A DNA stretch of 64,000 nucleotides from Plantago major (taxonomy: Eukaryota; Streptophyta; Magnoliopsida; Lamiales; Plantaginaceae). The translations under genes were made by a program, and so were the position numbers. The first letter of the stretch is position 1; each line of letters starts with the position of its first letter. The notes under the pieces are model-generated. The model was not told the DNA's origin, ran no database searches, and saw nothing but the letters and a program-made list of their open reading frames with translations. Of this stretch, positions 48,790 to 60,370 are shown piece after piece. Where the stretch lies: the NCBI GenBank assembly GCA_026545765.1, contig JAIFAC010000442.1:37472-101471 (forward strand). Reading direction: 5' to 3'.

Positions 48790-51700
48790 ATGTAAATCAT
48801 CAAGAAATGGGCCATTTTATATCGGGTTGTTCCTTTCTTAAATTTGTTGGGAAATCACCAATTTCTTAGGTAACTGGGATGCTATCTGTTTAGCTCTTGA
48901 TTTAAGTAATTTCTTGAGATGTATGGAGTTTCATGTGTGGATCGCTGGCCGTGGAGACCTCATTGTTTAAGGCATACTGTTACTGTATCACGTTAGCGTG
49001 GATTGTGATAACTGATAATGTTTCTAGAGCTGTGATGAGGATGGAATTTGGAATACTGATGGACTTGGATACATTAAAAAAAATGATGTGTAGACATCTC
49101 AATGGATTCCTTCACTGGGGAGCTAGATACTCCGATAATGGTAGTTGGACTTGATTTATGTGTGTTTAAATGTATCTAGTTAGGTCATTGATCTAAACCC
49201 ATTGTGTCTTTGATTCAGAGTTATATCAATCCAGCAAACGGTCACAAATTCTACACCAAGCCAGAGGTGCTTAGGTATCTCAAGGGTGAAGTTTATGTTC
49301 CGCAGAAGCGTAAGGAGCCGAAGAAGGTGAATACCAGTAGCAATTGTAGTAATGTCTGATAAATTCAAACAACTTAAAACTTTACTTCACTTCTGGTTTG
49401 TTGTCTAGAATTGGTAGTCTGACAGGCGTGATATTCCATACATAAAATTCGCTGTATGTTTCCAAATGTGGAACCCATCTAACGAGATGACAGTACTATC
49501 CCATCATAAGGGAGACACACCTAAACTTTTCTTGTTACACTTTTCGAATACAAGAAAAATAATTATGTGTTCCAACATTGTAGGTCTTTGTAAAAAAGAC
49601 TGCCGCAGAAAAATTACCAACGGGATGGGTTAAAGAAATCAGAAGAAAATACAAGGGGGAGATAACACGAGATGACGTGGTAAACTGTGTTTTGCAGTAT
49701 AATCATTGCGTTTTTATCTCTGGAATGCATACTTTATGATGATCTTCTGTGATTCATCCAGTATTACATTGATCCTGTTACTGGACATCGCTTCAAGTCT
49801 GTGAAAGCTGCTCTTCGCTACCTCGAAGAAAAGGGTGAAGGGAAGGCTGAGTCCGAGGACAATGACGAAGATCATGTAAGTAATGAGTCAGAGAATCATT
49901 CTCTATCACGTGGCTTTGAGTTTTTCGTTTTCATTTTGGCTCGCCAGGGTGGGAAGGGTGATTTTTATTCTTCATCAAATGAATTTTCATTGACTTTGAA
50001 AACATACATTAAAAATAAGGCTGATGCAACCATACAACCAGATCTCAGTGTTCTAAGTACTGTACCATTTGGCTCCTCTAGTCTATAGCTTACATCTCTT
50101 TTTAGCCTTGATGTATTCTAGTTACAAATTATCTAATATTTCCCATTTGTGTGTTTCGGTGTTTCTCCATCTTCTGAATTTGTTAATTGAATTCTTCTCT
50201 GTGTCTCTTCATGCTGTGAAGGTTTTCTACATACTATTCAGTACTTTGATACAGGTTTATTTGTGCAGTTTCTAGCTAAGTATCCTGCCCTTTTTAGCTC
50301 CCAGAATGGGCTAATGTGTCTGTGGTTTTTCTAATGCTATAAAGAGATTCTTATTCTTCTGAATTCTTATGTTGCAGATTAATATCGAAAGGACTGTTGC
50401 GGAAAAATTACCAACAGGGTGGATCAAGGAAATTGAAACGAGAAAGAAAAATGGCAAGATTAGAAAAGAGACGGTATCAACTCTTTAATTACCTCTACTT
50501 TCCATGTAATGACCTGTATTTACTGTCACAATATTCAGCTGTGACCTGCTTTTGTGATGCATTTAGTCTGCTGACACTGCTTGTTTTGCAGCCTGCTTGT
50601 CGCACATTATGCTTTCCTGAATGTTTACATATATTTATTTGTCTGTGATTCTCCCAGTATTACATTGACCCTGCCACTGGACTCTACTTCCGCTCAATGG
50701 TAGAAGTTTGTCGCTACCTTGGAATTGAGGATCCACGAAAGGTTAAGCTGGGAGCAGATGATGAAGAGTTTATCAGTGAAGAATCGGAAGATGAAGTTGT
50801 CAGTGTGCTTTACATTTCTCATTTACTTTCCTGGCATTATTTGAGTTTGAAAGTATAAATACCCTTGTGCAAAAAGCTCAAATGCAATTAAGCAACGATG
50901 AATTTCGAAATGCACAAAACAGAGGAAAAAAAAGGTTGGTTGGAAGTGTTGCTTACCAAAATCAAGGGAGGTTGAAAACTGATGGTCATTCTGAAGTTGG
51001 CCATAAATGAGTTGAATGCAAGTGCGATTGTATGTGTATTACAATCTTCTTATACACTGAAAGAAATTTTCATTGTTCCAACATGTAGGTTAATGTGAAA
51101 AGGTCTGTTGCAAAATATTTACCGCCTGGATGGATTAAGGAAATTGTAAAAAGAAAGAGGGGTGAAAAGATACGATACATGACGGTATTGACTCCTAATT
51201 TACCTCTTTACGCTTTTTCACATATTGGTTTCATAGTTTGCCTTTTTTCCTTGCTGTTCAGTGGTTCAGCTGCAACATGTTCTTACTCTGGCTCATCTGT
51301 AATTCTTCCAGTACTACATTGATCCTGCCACTGGAGATTACTTCCGTTCTATGCCAAAAGCTTGTCGCTACCTAGGTATTGAGGATCCAAGAAAGGTCAA
51401 GTCCAATGCAGATTATGAAGATTCTGGTAGTGTGAGTTAAAACATCATTCGCTGTTCAGTTTCTTCTTATATACTACAGCACCCTGCTTTATAAGATGAC
51501 TGGTTTGTTGACTTCGAAACTTTGATTCACAAACATTAGGACAACCATTCTAACAAGTAACGACTACTATATAATTGGCTTTTTTATATCTTACATTCCA
51601 TTTTCTTTATGTTATCTATTTATATCTTCTAGTTTATTCGACTCGATATTCCTCCTTTGCATTAAAAAAGGAAAGAAAAGAATCAAAAGATCCTATTCTG

Positions 51701-52443
51701 AACTTAGAAAGCGGATTATTAATTATTAGACTTTAAGTTGTCATAAACACATTATGTAACTTTAATGCTTTTGTGCAAATTCTGTGTTGTGTGTTTGCTG
51801 CACTCTAACTAAATCTTTTACCTATGCTTGCTTAATCTAGTCATCTTCTGAAGCTAAAGGACGGAGATCAATCAAGCACAAAGATAACAATGGTAATGCA
51901 GTCAAGTCAGGTATTAAGCATAGCCTCCTTTAATGATTCTTGCAACGGAACATCTTCCTGCTCTGCAAAATCCAATTTGCCTGTTCCTTTAGGACTTGTG
52001 TTTGAGTTTGGGCCTTTATTTAGTGGGTTCCTTGAGATGACCTGATGTGTGACATCTTCTCATCTATGTGACCAGGAAGTTTTAGATTCATTCGGATTCT
52101 TCTTGGTATTCTAAGAAACTATTTTCCAATTTGAGTCTTACGTAATATGTAATTGGTTATAACTTTGCATGTTGAAAATGTAGCATGTGGATATAAGAGA
52201 AAAGAACGGATGAACAATTCGCCTTTCAGGACTTCGAAAAGGCTTGCTGCTCTTACACAAGTTCCACACGATCAGGCTGAAACAAGTGACGAGTCAGATG
52301 AGAATCCTACAGATGACAGGACAGAAAATCTGAACCAGCATAATGAGCCAGATACATCCTTGAATACTCCGTGCATTGAAGAGCATGAAATTGCTTATGT
52401 CAAGGACGATGAAAAGAGGAAAGACAATATGATCCCTTTATAG
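48366..52443 (+). CDS. Protein with four tandem methyl-CpG-binding domains, 10 exons
   Basis: Exons 48366-48491, 49219-49326, 49584-49679, 49762-49875, 50378-50473, 50658-50798, 51089-51184, 51312-51431, 51841-51910 and 52184-52443 give 408 residues. Four MBDs are each split at the same place between two exons. MBD1: LPEGWKVEVKSTDFG with SYINPANGHKFYTKPEVLRY. MBD2: LPTGWVKEIRRKYKG with YYIDPVTGHRFKSVKAALRY. MBD3: LPTGWIKEIETRKKNG with YYIDPATGLYFRSMVEVCRY. MBD4: LPPGWIKEIVKRKRG with YYIDPATGDYFRSMPKACRY. The C-terminus is basic then acidic (FRTSKRLAALTQ, TSDESDENPTDDRTENLN). Like plant multi-MBD proteins (MBD13-like) it should bind chromatin in the nucleus; whether each domain binds methyl-CpG cannot be told. 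Intron 1 has a (TAG)11 run at 48,757-48,789. The stop at 52,441 may be due to a frameshift, since the +1 frame stays coding-like to 52,559. Confidence 0.88.
48757..48789. repeat. (TAG)11 microsatellite in MBD intron 1
   Basis: Eleven perfect TAG triplets by count. Confidence 0.95.
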
Positions 52444-53493
52444 AGGACGAGGATCAATTAGTAGATGTGACCATAATAGAGGCTGAGATTCCACTGGTGG
52501 GAAATAATTGTTCTGAACCCAGTCTTGCTCGTACGGATAGTGAGGACTCCGAACACTAAAATATCTGTGCAATGCTGTGAGTCCCATGTTGCAGGTTTCA
52601 ACTAAGCATCCTCTCAATGAAAGTGAGGAGGCGATCAATATGGGAAAAGCTTAGATTCTGTATAATGTAGCATAGAGGAATTGTACACTGTAACTTTGGA
52701 TCCTCATCTTGACAATTTCTACAACCTTGACTACATAAAATGATGTTAATGTAAGAGTTGTTCTGGTTTTCTCTCAGCCCTTCTGTAGTTTCCCAAAGAT
52801 GAGTAAATAAAGATTCAAGTTTAAAAAATTTGATGTTTGAGCATCAAATTTATACACTTTGACATTATTCACAAGTGTTATTTCAGCAAGATGTGTGCAT
52901 TTAAAGTGTGAAATAATCGCAACATTATTTAGTATACAATAAACTCCCCAGTGTCTGCATTTTCTTCTGGTTCATGTTTAAACGCAAAGCATATGCATTC
53001 GAAGTGTGAAATAATCTCAAAATCATACTAGCATTTCAGATAACTCATAGAACGTAACACGCTACGCTCGCCAGGTTTTAAATGATCACGTGTCTGAATT
53101 TTGATTTCTGGGATAGCAGAATCTGTATCTGTCACACTGTAAGAAAAAGGAAACTGATATGAGTTCTGAAAGATTACAGTCAACAATGATAACAAAATTC
53201 CCTGAAACAGACTTGAAACTTTTTCATTAATACAAACATCAAAGCCATTCCATTTTACAGTCATGATTATAAGAGCATTAATGAAATTTCGCTGAAACAG
53301 ACTTGAAACTTTTACCCAATTATGCAAACATTAAAGCAATCCCAGATTGCATTACACATTTTATGGCAATAAACATTAACAGCCTTGAGCCCTTTCTGCA
53401 GTATTTATTACTGCGTTCTCATCCATTGCTCCTGGAATGAACAACGGTGCGAGAAATCACACATGAGAATATGAGATCATATATGTTCTAGAG
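52444..53493. other. Intergenic between the two MBD genes
   Basis: 52,444-52,559 may be out-of-frame C-terminal coding sequence of the four-MBD gene. A 90-bp period duplication with CTGAAACAGACTTGAAACTT at 53,202 and 53,292 follows. The rest is AT-rich. Confidence 0.55.
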
Positions 53494-54163
53494 ATGTCTG
53501 GCAAGAATCAAGATTGGTTGCCGGAGGGATGGACAGTCGAGGTGAAAATCGGATCTGGTGGAACCAAAACAAAGGTACGTTAGAAATTAATCTGGTATGT
53601 ATATGGCTTATGGTTTCTTGATCTTGGTCTGTTTGTTTCTATTACAGATGGTTTTTTGTTGATGTATTTGTGCTTTTGGTGCTTTAATTCTGCTGAAAAT
53701 TTGTGTTCTTAGAGATTTTTAATCCAATATTGCAAGTCATGTAGATTATTCTCTCGTAAATGTGTGCATATTATTAGTTTATATTCGAACTTAGAATATT
53801 GTACACTTACAATTTTTATCTTTGTTTTGATTTAAGATTTATATGGACCCAAAAACTGGCAAAAAGTTCAAGTGCAAGCCAGATGTGCTTCGGTATCTCA
53901 ACGGTGAGGCCCACATTCCCAAGAGGCGGAAGGTGCCGTCAACTGACATTCTTACCAACCCAAGTGTATTCCTCACAGATGAGAAGTCCATGGAAGATGG
54001 AGAATCGGCATTGCCCTCATTCGAGCATCCTCCCAACGTGCCCTCATTCGAGCATCCTCCTGACGTGCCAGATGAATGGCTCGTTGGGTCAGGGTCAATA
54101 TTCTTTGCAAGTGTAATTGAAGAATTTAGAATTAGTTATGGTTTCACTAGCAAGAACGAGTAA
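53494..54163 (+). CDS. Short single-MBD protein, 2 exons (135 aa)
   Basis: Exons 53494-53574 and 53837-54163. MBD near the N-terminus: DWLPEGWTVEVKIGSGGTKT, then IYMDPKTGKKFKCKPDVLRY and LNGEAHIPKRRKVPS, split at the same place as the MBDs of the neighbour. Closest within the window to MBD1 of that gene. The tail has a nine-residue repeat (PSFEHPPNV, PSFEHPPDV) made by a 27-bp tandem duplication, then a short novel end. A nuclear chromatin-binding role is inferred from the domain. AATAAA at 54,179-54,184 is a likely polyadenylation signal. Confidence 0.85.
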
Positions 54164-54178
54164 TTTGTTGTAACTTGT

Positions 54179-54184
54179 AATAAA
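54179..54184 (+). terminator. Polyadenylation signal of the short MBD gene
   Basis: AATAAA 16 bp after the stop codon, in a T-rich context (AATAAAGTTTCAT). Confidence 0.5.
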
Positions 54185-54894
54185 GTTTCATATGCAAATG
54201 AAAATTTTATGCTCATTAATAAAAATCTCTCGGTTCCAAAACATTCATACATCCAGTTGCCCACGACAAGCGTATTATTTCAGCAAATTAGGCTTGTGCA
54301 TTCAAAGTGTAGTTATGTAGTTTGGACATAGCTCTTGTCAAGATATATCACAAGATTCAACTACAACGTGTAGTCCACGTTCGGCGTGCTTGGATCTATT
54401 CAAGATTATAGTCAACATAAGTACATAACAAGAGATGAATTTAAATTCCTATGATTCAGGTTTAATTACCCCATTAACTCAAATCAAACATCAAAAAAAC
54501 CAGAGACTGTATTACATGATGCATCTATTATGTATAACTAAGGTGACTGACTGTGTTCCACATTACATAGCTGTTCTCGTATTATTGTACTTCACTCAGT
54601 AATTTGACTCATGAAACATTTTTTATCTTCACTTAATTAACTACACGTCACAAGACACAATTAAGATAATAAGTTGTACTAGACACGGTATGATTATATG
54701 CGTGCAAATTAGGAGAGTGTTTATTCCAGACAGATGTGTATTTGCAAATTAGGGTAACACGCTAGCAATTGTGTGTTTATTCGTAATATTTAAATTAGTG
54801 ATTCTAACAATTGCCTAACATAAGTTTTTGTCGCCTAATATGTAAGTTTTGTCTAACCATTAGATCGTCTAAATTAACGCATGATTATGTAACG

Positions 54895-56690
54895 TCTACA
54901 ACATGATGGATGATCTGTGGCTCGACGATATGTATGTTATTGGTTATGCATTCGACGATGATCTGTGGCTCGAAAGAACGTTACGGGGCAAAAGAATGTT
55001 CTCGTGAAACTCAGAGCTAGCATTTCTGATCCTTCCAATAGATTGTCATCATCGGATACCATCATTGATTGTTGCAAATGAAAAGGTGTGAAGTGTGACA
55101 GACTTATAACTGGATAACAAACATGTTATCGTTCTAGATCTCAGATCTTCAAAATAAAAAATGCGCGATTATGCCTTTTTACGTTAACATGTTATCGAAA
55201 GTAAAATGATTGATCCCTACCTTTTGGAGCTGGAGCATTAAAGGTGCATGGACTTGAGGAATGATTTTGTGTACAACCCATTTCGAAATTGCTAAGGTGT
55301 TGCAACATCTTAATCTCTCCCATGCAAGCATCATTGGTGTTTCCTCATCATCTAGGAAATCTTTCACGTTGAATGTGATTCATTCCCCCACCTGCTGGAG
55401 CTAGAGCATTTAAGGTACATGGACTTGAGAGGGAATGATTTTGTGCACATCCCATTTCTGACATTTCTAGGGTTGTTGAACCAACTGCAACATCATAATC
55501 TTTCCCCGAAACATCATCGCGTTGCCCTCATCATCTAGGAAATCTTCGCTGTTGAATGTGATTGATCACTTCCCTTATGGAGTGGAGAATTTAAGGTACA
55601 TGGACTTCAAAGAAAATGACTTTGTGCACAACCTATTTCCGACGCTTTCTAGAGTTCTTCAACCATGTTGCAACATCTTAGTTTCTCCCTTTCAAACTCA
55701 TATATTCGTGTTGCCCCATCTTCTAGGAAATCTTCCACGCTTAAATGTGTTTAATCTTTGATATGATGTTTATGTCATCGGATGATGTTTGATCTTATAA
55801 CATGATGGATGTGATCTTGATATTGTTGGTTATACATTCGACGATGATCTCGTGGCTCAAAGAATGTTACGAGGCAAAAGAATGTTCTCGTGAAACTCGT
55901 GAGCAGATTTTTTATCCTTCTAATAGATTGTCATCATGGGATACTATCATTTTGATTTTTGCAAATGGAAAGGTGTGAAGTGTGATGATTTATAATTCGA
56001 CATGTTTTCGCCTAGATCAAGAGATCTTCAAAATAAAAATGCATAATTATGCCTTTTTATGTTAACATGTTATTGAGTAAAATGATTGATCCTTACCTTT
56101 TGGAGTTGTAGCATTAAAGGTATGTGGACTCGAGGCGAATGACTTTGTGTACAACAAATTTCCGACATTTCTAGGTTGTTGAACCACCGCAACATCTTAA
56201 TCTCTCCCATGCAAACATCATTGGTGTTTCTCATCATCTAGGAAATCTTCACTGTTGAATGTGATTTATCCCCACTCCCTTTGAGTCGGATCATTTAAGG
56301 TATGTGGACTTGAGCGGTAATTAATGATTTTGTGCACATCCCATTTTCGACATTTCTAGGTTGTTGAACCAGATGCAACATCATAATCTCTCCTTGCAAA
56401 AATCATCATGTTGCCCCTCATCATCTAGGAAATCTTCGCATTGAATGTGATTGATCCCTCCTTTTCGAGCTAGAGAATTTAAGGTACATGGACTTCAAAT
56501 GGAATGACATTGTGCACAACTCATTTTCGATATTTCTAGGTTCTTGAACCAATTGCAACATCTTAGTATCTCTCTTCAAACATCATATATTGGTGTTGCC
56601 CCATCATCAAGGAAATCTTTTTGCTTAAATGTTTTTTTTTTAATCTAAGAGATGATGTTTATCTCATCAAGAGGATTACGAATTACTCAA
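54895..56690 (+). pseudogene. Two tandem decayed LRR receptor-like-protein fragments
   Basis: Two copies of about 0.9 kb, 54,895-55,760 and 55,797-56,690. Each has an LRRNT-like N-terminal part (read across frames in copy 2: NRLSSWDT, CKWKGVKCDD; matching sequence in copy 1 near 55,020-55,100) followed by two or more LRRs of the plant RLP (EIX/Ve type): LLELEHL, MDLRGNDFV, PTFLG, HLNLSHANIIGV, HHLGNL-like pieces. Every copy has many small insertions and deletions and no long open frame. Weak LRR likeness (LDLRDNQF) goes on to about 56,830. Parent genes would encode surface immune receptors; these cannot. Confidence 0.75.
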
Positions 56691-57516
56691 GGTACTTAAC
56701 GATCAATATGTTTCATTCTATTGAGGTTTTACGTCTGAAAGTTATATAGTTGACTTGAGAATACCTATGGCATGCTTACTATGTAAATGCCTCAATCGCT
56801 CAATATCAAGCAACTTGATCTACGTGACAATCAATTTCAACGAAGAACTCCCTTACATTCCATATCCATCCCTAGTTAAAATTTATTCTTCCTATACGCT
56901 TCGACAAATCTTGTAAATCTCGATAATTTGTTCCGGATTTGATTATCCATTTAATTTCTTCGTGTCGATAATTCTATAACATGTTTATAAGATATTTTAA
57001 CAATGTGCAAACCGTATATTAAAATGTATTAAAGCAATGCATCATCACCATGGATAAAGTAGAAAATCCAAAGACCAAAATCTATTTCAAGTAACCACAT
57101 TTCTCGATTATGTATATAGATGAAAAGAGGCAACTAATTTTAAATATTGTAGTCAACTTAAAATACAAGAAGAATCATGCAATTCCAGAAACATAATTAA
57201 GCTTTCCCATAAATGCCAACAACAAAGCAAATCAATAATGAAGGTTGTGGGATACTTAACACAAACTACCTCTATATAAACCATGTTGATTCCCTATCTC
57301 TTAATCATCAGCTTGAGAAACATCATCAACTTGTTTTGCATTCTTACTTGTTTTCACCAACTATCTTGTTCTCTCCAAATCAATTAGCTTGAGAAACCAT
57401 CTCATATTCTTCTCTCTGTCAGGTTGAGCTCTTGTTAGAATTTGGTGTTATCATCTCTGAATCAAGCTTTTAAAAAAAATCTTTAACTTGTTTTCATTTT
57501 ATTTGATGTTTTAGAA
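56691..57516. other. Intergenic; promoter-like region of the MBD relic
   Basis: 57,150-57,480 is a duplicate of 59,285-59,600 (both have CAATTCCA-AAACATAATTA-type sequence and TTTCCCATAAATGCCAACA). A TATA-like TCTATATAAA is at 57,271-57,280. Confidence 0.6.
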
Positions 57517-59281
57517 ATGGAGACTGGTAACCAACAAGAAGGTAAGAGAGAAGGGGAGAAGAATAATAGGGTTCCTAAAAAACAACCCAAGAAGGTACAA
57601 CATTAGATCATTGAAAATTCTCTAATTGTTTAGCTTCTTTTGATTTGTGTTGTTCTTTATGGTTGTTTGTTTGTTTGTTAATTTATGTTATGAGATTAAT
57701 TGTTGTGAACTAAAGTATATGTGCTTTTTAGGTGGTCTGATTCAGTGGATGTATAGAACAGAATGGCGTGTGTGTGTGTGTCTTCATTTTGAGATTGTTT
57801 GTTTTTCCATTAAGATGAAAATTTGTTTTATCAAAATCTCACATTTTGGATGAAGAAGGATATAGATTAGCTAGGCATGACTTTGTTGTTTTTAGGGTTT
57901 TGAGAAAGAAAAAATTTACATGTATGAAACTGTAGATACAAAATTTGTTAATTGAAAATTATCTCATTCTTTATAGATGTTTATTTGTTCATTTCTACCT
58001 TGATTAATTGTTACAAACTGAAGCATTTGTGCAATCAAAATCTCACATTTCTGCTAAAGAATGATACTAAATTTGTAAGCATGAGGTTTTTCTTTCTAGG
58101 GTTTTGAGAATGTGTTTTCATTCTCAAAATCCTAAAAAGAAAAATTTCATCCCAAATTTATTCCTTCATTGAACAGCCAAAAGGGATGACCCTTTTTTTT
58201 TCTTTTTTGTAGAATTTAAACATTTTATTGCACTACAAAAGAACACCAAGAGTTTTATGTATACACCAAATTCCACATAAAGGGATGAACGTTATTAAAT
58301 TGAACGGTCTCTGTTAACATGTTGGAAAAATTGTCATTTCGAGAGACTTACGAATTTTTCATGATAAAAGAAAGAATTTGCGCAATGCAATGTACCTCGA
58401 TTGTTCATTTATTTTTCGGGTTAAAGGGAAATATTGATAATTCTCCTCTTGAAAAATGGAGACCATCCATTATGCGTTCCTTTTTTTGCATCCATATTCA
58501 TTTGATTATACAAACGAATGATGTGAAATTAAAAGTGTTATTAGTACTACATTATGTATATGTATATATATGTTGAGTATATTGTGCATTAAAAGTGTTA
58601 TTTATTGTTCCAACACTTTAGAACACAGAAGAGAGGACCAAAACTTTACCTAAGGGGTGGACATGGGAGGTCCGAACATCAAGAGGATCTAATGGAAAGT
58701 CTCGTAGTGACTCGGTACTACTCCTTAATTACCTTTATATATTTTAGCTCAATATATATCTTATATGCACTTTTATGGCACTTCTTTTCTGACATTGTCA
58801 TCTACTTATTTATTGCCTCTTTTCTCCTATAATTTCACTGGATTGAGTATATGTTTTTATTCTTTCGCTTTTCAAGATTATAGAGGCCTCGTACGCAAGC
58901 GCTTCACGCTCATGAAATGCGCTGAACGCCACCTTGCGAGAATCCTAGATTATGAAATGGTCGAGCAGACGGCTATATATATCAACAATGACACTAGTGA
59001 GGTGAGAAAAAGAAATCATTCTAGTATATGAGTTTTCTTTAAATTTCTTCCATCTATCTCATTGTCTTCCCTTTTGTTGTACATAACTCGAAAACCATCA
59101 ACCGACAAATATTTATAATAGAAGCATCATTCTTGATTCAATATTTTTCTAACGAAACAGTTGATTTTGCTTGATTAATCCAGTCATCTGATGAAGAAGA
59201 ACATTTGCATGGAATGTATTGCATGCACAACATTTGTTTACTGCTCATGGGTGTTACATGGGATACTATCTACTATCTTAA
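57517..59281 (+). pseudogene. Degenerate MBD gene copy
   Basis: Possible exons: 57517-57594 (METGNQQEGKREGEKNNRVP), 58622-58714 (LPKGWTWEVRTSRGSNGK, first half of an MBD) and 58,870-59,001 (RKRFTLMKCAERHLARILDY, resembling the second half, normally YYIDP..G..FRS..). A last piece from 59,184 reads SSDEEEHLHG, like exon 9 of the four-MBD gene. The exon 2 to exon 3 join does not keep frame at the natural sites and the YIDP core is lost, so it is probably a pseudogene, although a non-standard donor inside exon 2 could keep it open. It lies in the same direction as the two MBD genes upstream. Confidence 0.6.
58087..58144. other. 26-bp perfect-like hairpin
   Basis: Left arm 58087-58112 pairs with right arm 58119-58144 with one mismatch and one G-T pair, loop TGTTTT. 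The arm core is CTAGGGTTTTGAGAATG against CATTCTCAAAATCCTA. It lies in the long first intron of the MBD relic. The arm sequence AGGGTTTTGAGAA also occurs alone near 57,893. Confidence 0.85.
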
Positions 59282-60297
59282 TTAGATTATAGTATTATAG
59301 TCAACATTACAAAGAAGAAGATTCATGCAATTCCACAAACTTAATTACAAGGTTTCCCATAAATGCCAACACCAAATTAAAGCAAAGTAATGAGGTTTAA
59401 ATACACAGAATGAAGTTCGTGGGATATCACACCAACATTCACACAAATTATCCCTTTGATTTTGGATTATTCATTTGCTATAGTCCCTATATAGCTACCG
59501 CGCTCTTCTTTAGCACAAATAAGCAATGTGGTCTCACTGAACTAACCAGCTTGAGAAAAATCTTAATTTAATCGTGAAATTTTTTGATATATATTAATAT
59601 ATAGTTGTAAAAAAATTGAACTCAAATTTGGTGTTAGGATTTAATTCAGACACGCTTCAATTATTTGCGCTCATGTGCATAACGATCATTTGCACATCTT
59701 AATCGCAATATTTCGATTCTTATTTTCACATTCCATGTGCTATATGTGCAACTTTATTTATTGCCCATGAGTGTTACATGAGATACCGTGGTTATCTAAC
59801 TTATCTTAACTATAAAGCCATTTAGAAATTACTCTCCATTCCAAAGATTTCTTTCAATTTTGATTTCGATCGTCAACTGTCTTCGACTTTGACCATGAAT
59901 TACTCTTAAACTATAATATTAAATAATTTATGCAGTTAGAATTGTAAAAATTGAAAGCTAAAAGGACCACATTTGCAAATACACAAAACACACGTGTGAA
60001 AAATAATAAACCTAAAGAAGACAATGATACCCATATTGTCTTCGAGTAAAGGCTTGCCTTAAAATTTGACAAGAACTAAGCTTCAAAAATGCAAACATCC
60101 GAGATTGACTTAAACGTGGTGGCAAGACCGCACTTTGTCGGGTTTTACTTCTACTACTCAGTCACAGAAATTCTCCACTTTTCTTTTTCTGGACTACTTT
60201 ATTCTTCTCAGTTTCCACTCACCAATTAAACGGTGTTATGCGTTTTGAATTCCACCAAAATCGAAGTCTTTTGTGGTTTTATCAACTGTTGTCGAAA
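59282..60297. other. Intergenic; second copy of the promoter-like repeat
   Basis: 59,285-59,600 duplicates 57,150-57,480. The rest is AT-rich without a gene. Confidence 0.55.
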
Positions 60298-60370
60298 ATG
60301 GACGATGAGCCAACCGGGTCAGTTAAGGGTGGACGGTCGGTGTGAAAATTGGGGTTTTCAAGAGTAAAGG
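60298..60370 (+). pseudogene. MBD first-exon relic
   Basis: From 60,327 the frame reads GWTVGVKIGVFKSK followed by GGTACAT, a splice donor context. This matches exon 1 of the short MBD gene (GWTVEVKIGSGGTKTK). The upstream ATG at 60,298 is in another frame and the LPEG part is damaged. No second MBD half was found downstream. Confidence 0.6.

Noticed and set aside
55522-55761. 79-codon open frame as a small LRR gene
   Set aside because: It lacks a signal sequence and is one open piece of the decayed RLP repeats, which are broken on both sides.
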